This document shows positions 60,546-64,000 of a DNA stretch of 64,000 bases, piece after piece (position 1 is the first letter of the stretch; each line of letters opens with the position of its first letter). Made by a program: the position numbers and the translations under genes. The notes beneath the pieces are model-generated. The model saw only the letters and a program-made list of their open reading frames with translations, did not search any database and had not been told where the DNA came from. Origin of the DNA: PALSA-610 sp038239145 (GTDB lineage Bacteria > Actinomycetota > Acidimicrobiia > IMCC26256 > PALSA-610); the NCBI GenBank assembly GCA_038239145.1, contig JBBSFB010000001.1:1-64000 (forward strand), written 5' to 3'.

Positions 60546-62294
60546 TCAGAAGTTCGCGAGGACGCGGGGAAACACGTTTGTGATGTCGAGCGGATTGCGG
60601 GCGTTGTACACCGACGCGTTGGTCGCCTGGGCGATCTTGGTGAGCGTCGTGTAATCGGACTGTGTGCTGTACGAGATCGTGAACACGTGGACGTTCGGGT
60701 TCGCGCCGAGACGAGCGAGGAGCGCGGCGAGGTCGGTGTCGTGGTCGTCCTCGTTGTATCCGTCGGTGAGGAGCACGACGCCGTTGATCGAACTGGCTTC
60801 GGCCGTCTTCACGATCGCGTCGTAGGCATCGCGCGTCGCCGCGTAGAGCGGGGAACCCAGCTGTGGGTGAAGCGCGGAGATCGCGCGCAACAGCGGAGGG
60901 CGCCGCACCGCGTACGGCCCGCTCGGCACGACCTCGAGCCAGTCGGGGCTGACCGGATTGGCGAGTTTCGTGGTGAAGATGCGCAGGCCGACGTCGTCGG
61001 CGGGCGCCAACTGACCGAGTGCGTCCGCCAGCGCCGGCTTCGCGAGCTCGATCTTGTCGGGTGTGGCTGCGGCGAAGGTGTCACCCATCGACGCGGAGAC
61101 GTCGAACAGCACAAGCAGGTGACCGGCTCGCCGCATCGACTGCCAATGCGTTAGGGCCTGCTCGATATCGAGCGGCGACGCCGGAGCTACCGAAGTGACC
61201 CGCGCGCTCGCGTCGATTCCGTTGGCGCGGCTCAGGATGTCGGTCCTGATCGACCCGAAGGCCGGCCGGTATCCGGCGGTGGCAACGGCCGCCTGGGTCG
61301 TGCGTGCACGCGCGTACGCCGTGAACGCACGCGCGCCGGCCCGGGCTGCCGACGACGACCACGGTGCGTCGAGGACGATGATGGGGTTGTCGCTCGCGAT
61401 CGTGCCGCCCTGCGGATAGACGGCGACGAGCGCCAGCGCGGTACGGCTCGGGCCGCGCCCGGCGAGCGCCACGTCGGTCTGGGAATGCCCGCTGTTGTAC
61501 GCGGCGACAGCGCGCTCGTCGGTCACGACCGCCGACAGATACCTCAGCGCGCCCGCGGTCGACTTCGCCGCGAGCCGGCGCCAATTGTCGAAGTACACCT
61601 GGGTCGAGTCCGCGTAGTAGGCGACGGAGCGCTCGAGCAGCTGGGCCCCGGGCGCGAGCGAAGGGGTCGAGTCGAACGCGATGGTCTGGTCGAGGCCGGT
61701 CGTCGACCAGCCCGGGTTGCCCTTGCCCAGGCGGAACGGTCCCCATTCCGGATGGCCGTATTCACTCCAGCCGCGGGGGTCGCGCGCCAGTTGCTCCAGA
61801 TCGCTCCAGCTGACGTGCCGCTTCGGATATCCGAGCGCGGCGGCCATCGGCGCGGGCATGCCGATCGCAAGCGGAGACGACGCGAGCGAGGATCCGGCGG
61901 GTGCGATCGGCGCGAGGTGGTGCTCGCCCCGCCGGGCGTCGAGCAGCTCTCCCCACATCGTCGAACCCGGTACCCACGCCGCCGGTGCCGGACCCAGGCG
62001 CAGCGCGCCGGGCCAGTTGCCCGAGAGCGCGTGCAGAGCATCGGGGGAGTCGACCGTCTCGATGCGCACGAACGAGCACCCACCGCCCGGCAACCGGGCC
62101 GCGGCCGATCCGTTGAATCGCCCTGCCGCCGAACTCAGGATCGAAGACACGGGAGCGGCGGCGGCGACATCGACCGGCGTGCACTTGCCCGGGTCGGCGA
62201 GAGGAAGCCCGGGTTTCGCCTTCTGGTAACTGCACGCGGCGCTCGCGCCGACCAGTGCGAACAGCACCGCGAGGACGCCGATGCGGGCGCGCAT
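60546..62294 (-). CDS. Lipoprotein with solute-binding-like domain and von Willebrand A domain
   Basis: The 582-residue product from ATG 62294 has a signal peptide with a weak lipobox (SAAC, residues 18-21). Residues 30-370 resemble an extracellular solute-binding fold, with LEQLARDPRGWSEYGHPEWG and NPIIVLDAPWSSSAARAGAR. The C-terminal VWA domain has the metal site DVSASMG at 398-404, GSPLYAATRDAYDAIV, and VVLLTDGYNEDDHDTDL. Such proteins bind extracellular partners, often metal-dependently. It starts two bases after the next minus-strand gene ends, so the two form an operon. Confidence 0.88.
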   Translation of the reverse strand: MRARIGVLAVLFALVGASAACSYQKAKPGLPLADPGKCTPVDVAAAAPVSSILSSAAGRFNGSAAARLPGGGCSFVRIETVDSPDALHALSGNWPGALRLGPAPAAWVPGSTMWGELLDARRGEHHLAPIAPAGSSLASSPLAIGMPAPMAAALGYPKRHVSWSDLEQLARDPRGWSEYGHPEWGPFRLGKGNPGWSTTGLDQTIAFDSTPSLAPGAQLLERSVAYYADSTQVYFDNWRRLAAKSTAGALRYLSAVVTDERAVAAYNSGHSQTDVALAGRGPSRTALALVAVYPQGGTIASDNPIIVLDAPWSSSAARAGARAFTAYARARTTQAAVATAGYRPAFGSIRTDILSRANGIDASARVTSVAPASPLDIEQALTHWQSMRRAGHLLVLFDVSASMGDTFAAATPDKIELAKPALADALGQLAPADDVGLRIFTTKLANPVSPDWLEVVPSGPYAVRRPPLLRAISALHPQLGSPLYAATRDAYDAIVKTAEASSINGVVLLTDGYNEDDHDTDLAALLARLGANPNVHVFTISYSTQSDYTTLTKIAQATNASVYNARNPLDITNVFPRVLANF

Positions 62295-62296
62295 AG

Positions 62297-62893
62297 CTAC
62301 CCGGCGCTTTCCGGGTCGTCGGTCTCGAGGGCGCGGTCGGCGCCGAGCGCGAGCAGGAGGTCTTCGTGCATCTGCATCCAGACCGTGTGATACGAGTCGA
62401 TGCGCGGCGACGTGAGCCACTCGACGTCGCCCGCGTCGACGTGTTCCAGCGCGGCGCGCAGGCGTGGACGGTAGCTCGCGAACCGGTCGACGACGCGGCC
62501 GAGGCGCGACACGATCGGTGCGATCCGCTCGTCGAGCGCACGCGCGCGATCGAGCACCGACCAGTCGTAGCGCGCGTCGCGGTGGTCGTTCGGCACGCCT
62601 CCGGGCCGGACCTGCCAGTCGCTGCAGATGCGCAGCACTTCACGGTTGAGGGGCAAGAAGCGCTCGTAGGCGCGTCGCGCCGCCTGCTCGGACTCGGCGC
62701 CCGCGGCCAGGCGGGCCCATATCGCGTGGACGACGCGACCCTCGGCGCTGATGCGGATGCCGCGGGTGCTGCGCACGATCAGACCACCGTCGAGGAGCAC
62801 GGTGACGGTCTCGGTCTCGCCGAGCTCGACGACGCCGCGGAGACGGATCTCGTGGAGCACGTGGAACGACGCGTCGTCGAATGTCTCGGACAC
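62297..62893 (-). CDS. Hypothetical protein, possibly with N-terminal winged helix
   Basis: From GTG 62893 the product has 198 residues; a TTG start at 62917 is also open. The N-terminal 60 residues (FHVLHEIRLRGVVELGETET, then VLLDGGLIVRSTRGIRIS) have the helix-helix-wing pattern of a small winged-helix domain. The remainder is helical and charged, with FLPLNREVLRICSDWQVRPG and TVWMQMHEDLLLALG. It precedes the VWA lipoprotein gene by two bases. The gap of 56 bases to the divergent PEP-mobile gene must hold both promoters. I do not recognise the family. Confidence 0.72.
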   Translation of the reverse strand: MSETFDDASFHVLHEIRLRGVVELGETETVTVLLDGGLIVRSTRGIRISAEGRVVHAIWARLAAGAESEQAARRAYERFLPLNREVLRICSDWQVRPGGVPNDHRDARYDWSVLDRARALDERIAPIVSRLGRVVDRFASYRPRLRAALEHVDAGDVEWLTSPRIDSYHTVWMQMHEDLLLALGADRALETDDPESAG

Positions 62894-62949
62894 GCCGGGA
62901 TCGTAACGCCGGGGCAATTGCGGCGACCGTGCGGCTACATTCGATCGGC

Positions 62950-63297
62950 GTGACTGACATCGGCAGCGGAACCCGGGTCTTCGCGGCGGAACCAGTGCGG
63001 GGGGCCTGGCGCCGCCTCACGACCCCCGACGACGTCCTCGAGCTCATGGACACGACGGCCGAGGGAGTGGTGGCGTGCGTCGCCGATGCCGGCGCCACGT
63101 TCCTCGCTCCCATCTTCGACGAGCTCACTGCGGTGGTCTGCTTGGCGGGTACGCCACAGTCGCACGTCGGCATCGTGAGCCGTGAGTATCAGGTGCCGTG
63201 CGTCATGGCGGCGACCTTGACGACTGAGCCCGGAACCGGTGACGTGGTCGAGGTCGACTGCTCGGCCGAGCCCGGGGTCGTGCGGATCGCCTCGTGA
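62950..63297 (+). CDS. Stand-alone PEP-utilising enzyme swivelling (mobile) domain
   Basis: The 115-residue product from GTG 62950 corresponds to the phosphohistidine swivelling domain of PEP synthase and pyruvate phosphate dikinase. LAGTPQSHVGIVSREYQVPC holds the candidate phosphohistidine His72 in the pattern GxxxSHxxIVxRE, and TGDVVEVDCSAEPGVVRI matches the domain's end. No ATP-grasp or PEP-binding domain is attached. TACATT ends eight bases before the GTG. The next gene overlaps its stop by GTGA, so the partner is probably that unknown protein. Confidence 0.85.
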   Translation: MTDIGSGTRVFAAEPVRGAWRRLTTPDDVLELMDTTAEGVVACVADAGATFLAPIFDELTAVVCLAGTPQSHVGIVSREYQVPCVMAATLTTEPGTGDVVEVDCSAEPGVVRIAS

Positions 63298-64000
63298 CGC
63301 TCGCCGTCCCGGAGACCGACCGCTGGATCCGCTACCACAGCGAGATCTCGTACGCGCTCACTACGGAGCGCACCGCGCTCGAATCTGCCTTGATACCCGT
63401 GAGCGCCTACATACTCATCGCCTGCGTCGAGTGCTACCGGCGCTACCCGGAGATCATCGACGAGATCACCCGCGTCGCGGCGCCGGAAGATCTCGGTCGG
63501 CATGGGCACCGGCTCGCCACTCAGATCGATCCCGTGCACCTGTGGGCGGTGCCCAACTTCCCGCTGACAGGTCGCAAGGTGCTCATGGCCGCCGGGCTCG
63601 TCGATCCCGCCGACGACGCGCGTCGTCTGGGGACGATCCTCGACTTCTGGTCGCGCGCAGCGGGCGCGTACCGGTTCGGCGACGGAACCCATCAAGCCGC
63701 CGATACGGCCGGGACCGCGACCCCGTACCGGGTGCTCGCCGACGAGCTTGCGGCGGAGTGCGAACCCGTCGCCGACGACGAGCAGCGCGCGTCGATCAGT
63801 CGCCTCAACGCGTTGCTCACGTCGTACCTGTTCCTGCTCTGGTTCGATACCCGGTCGGGCTACCAGGACACGGGCCCGTACCAACTCGCCGACGGGCGCC
63901 GGCTGCTGTTGCGCGCGTACAACCGGCTGGGCGTCTCGCACTTTCCCTGGAGCGCCGAGGTCTCGGCCGCGATGCCAAACCGCGAGGTGCTCGGCGCGTT
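63294..64000 (+). CDS. Hypothetical protein, 3' end beyond the window
   Basis: From GTG 63294, overlapping the stop of the swivelling-domain gene, the frame is open to the window end, at least 235 residues. It begins (M)TLAVPETDRWIRYHSEISYA and contains IACVECYRRYPEIIDEITRV, DPVHLWAVPNFPLTGRKVLM, LLTSYLFLLWFDTRSGYQDT and LADGRRLLLRAYNRLGVSHF. Tryptophan and tyrosine are frequent and it looks soluble and mostly helical. I do not recognise the family. The overlap and shared direction suggest it works with the swivelling domain, perhaps as its catalytic partner (inference). Confidence 0.75.
   Translation, partial: MTLAVPETDRWIRYHSEISYALTTERTALESALIPVSAYILIACVECYRRYPEIIDEITRVAAPEDLGRHGHRLATQIDPVHLWAVPNFPLTGRKVLMAAGLVDPADDARRLGTILDFWSRAAGAYRFGDGTHQAADTAGTATPYRVLADELAAECEPVADDEQRASISRLNALLTSYLFLLWFDTRSGYQDTGPYQLADGRRLLLRAYNRLGVSHFPWSAEVSAAMPNREVLGA

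Overview
The window is a 64 kb piece of a high-GC actinobacterial chromosome, best fitted by an Acidimicrobiia-like lineage. That placement is inferred from gene content and order (zinc-type S4/S14/L36, GuaB3, class I aldolase, a tuf-S10-spc-alpha ribosomal block, TANNNT leaderless promoters); no 16S gene is present. Most genes abut or overlap by 1 to 4 bases (ATGA or GTGA junctions). No tRNA, rRNA, CRISPR array, insertion sequence or prophage was seen.

Bases 1-18051 hold the translation superoperon: the end of tuf, rpsJ, an inserted DUF2079-type membrane protein gene, a leader region, then rplC-rplD-rplW-rplB-rpsS-rplV-rpsC-rplP-rpmC-rpsQ-rplN-rplX-rplE-rpsZ-rpsH-rplF-rplR-rpsE-rpmD-rplO-secY-adk-map, a promoter, and infA-rpmJ-rpsM-rpsK-rpsD-rpoA-rplQ. 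The infA gene appears to start at CTG. Bases 18060-23777 hold a nucleoside phosphorylase, truA, two paralogous secreted lipoproteins, rplM-rpsI and glmM.

Bases 23815-36216 hold an almost double-length GlmS-like protein beside glmM, then a long co-directional run: NAD(P)H-hydrate repair enzyme, CBS protein, alr, hydrolase, P1-family peptidase, uracil-DNA glycosylase, the tRNA t6A genes tsaE-tsaB-(rimI)-tsaD, and groES under a CIRCE operator. Bases 36271-46067 hold an acyl-CoA ligase, a CoA-type Nudix hydrolase, a secreted protein, guaB3, guaA, class I fructose-bisphosphate aldolase and a PcrA/UvrD helicase.

Bases 46072-60510 are central metabolism: a stand-alone B12-binding domain next to sucC-sucD, purN-purH-folD, mdh, and divergent class I (Fe-S) and class II fumarases. 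Succinyl-CoA ligase, fumarase and malate dehydrogenase give three consecutive-region TCA steps. Small unknown membrane and DNA-binding-like proteins are interspersed. The right edge (60546-64000) carries a von Willebrand-domain lipoprotein, an unknown protein, a stand-alone PEP-utilising swivelling domain and an unknown gene cut by the window end.

The most unusual things are the membrane gene inside the S10 block, the giant GlmS-like protein, 15-base tandem repeats at the ends of three unrelated genes, duplicated gene ends at two stop codons, the CTG start of infA, and the unknown cluster at the right edge.
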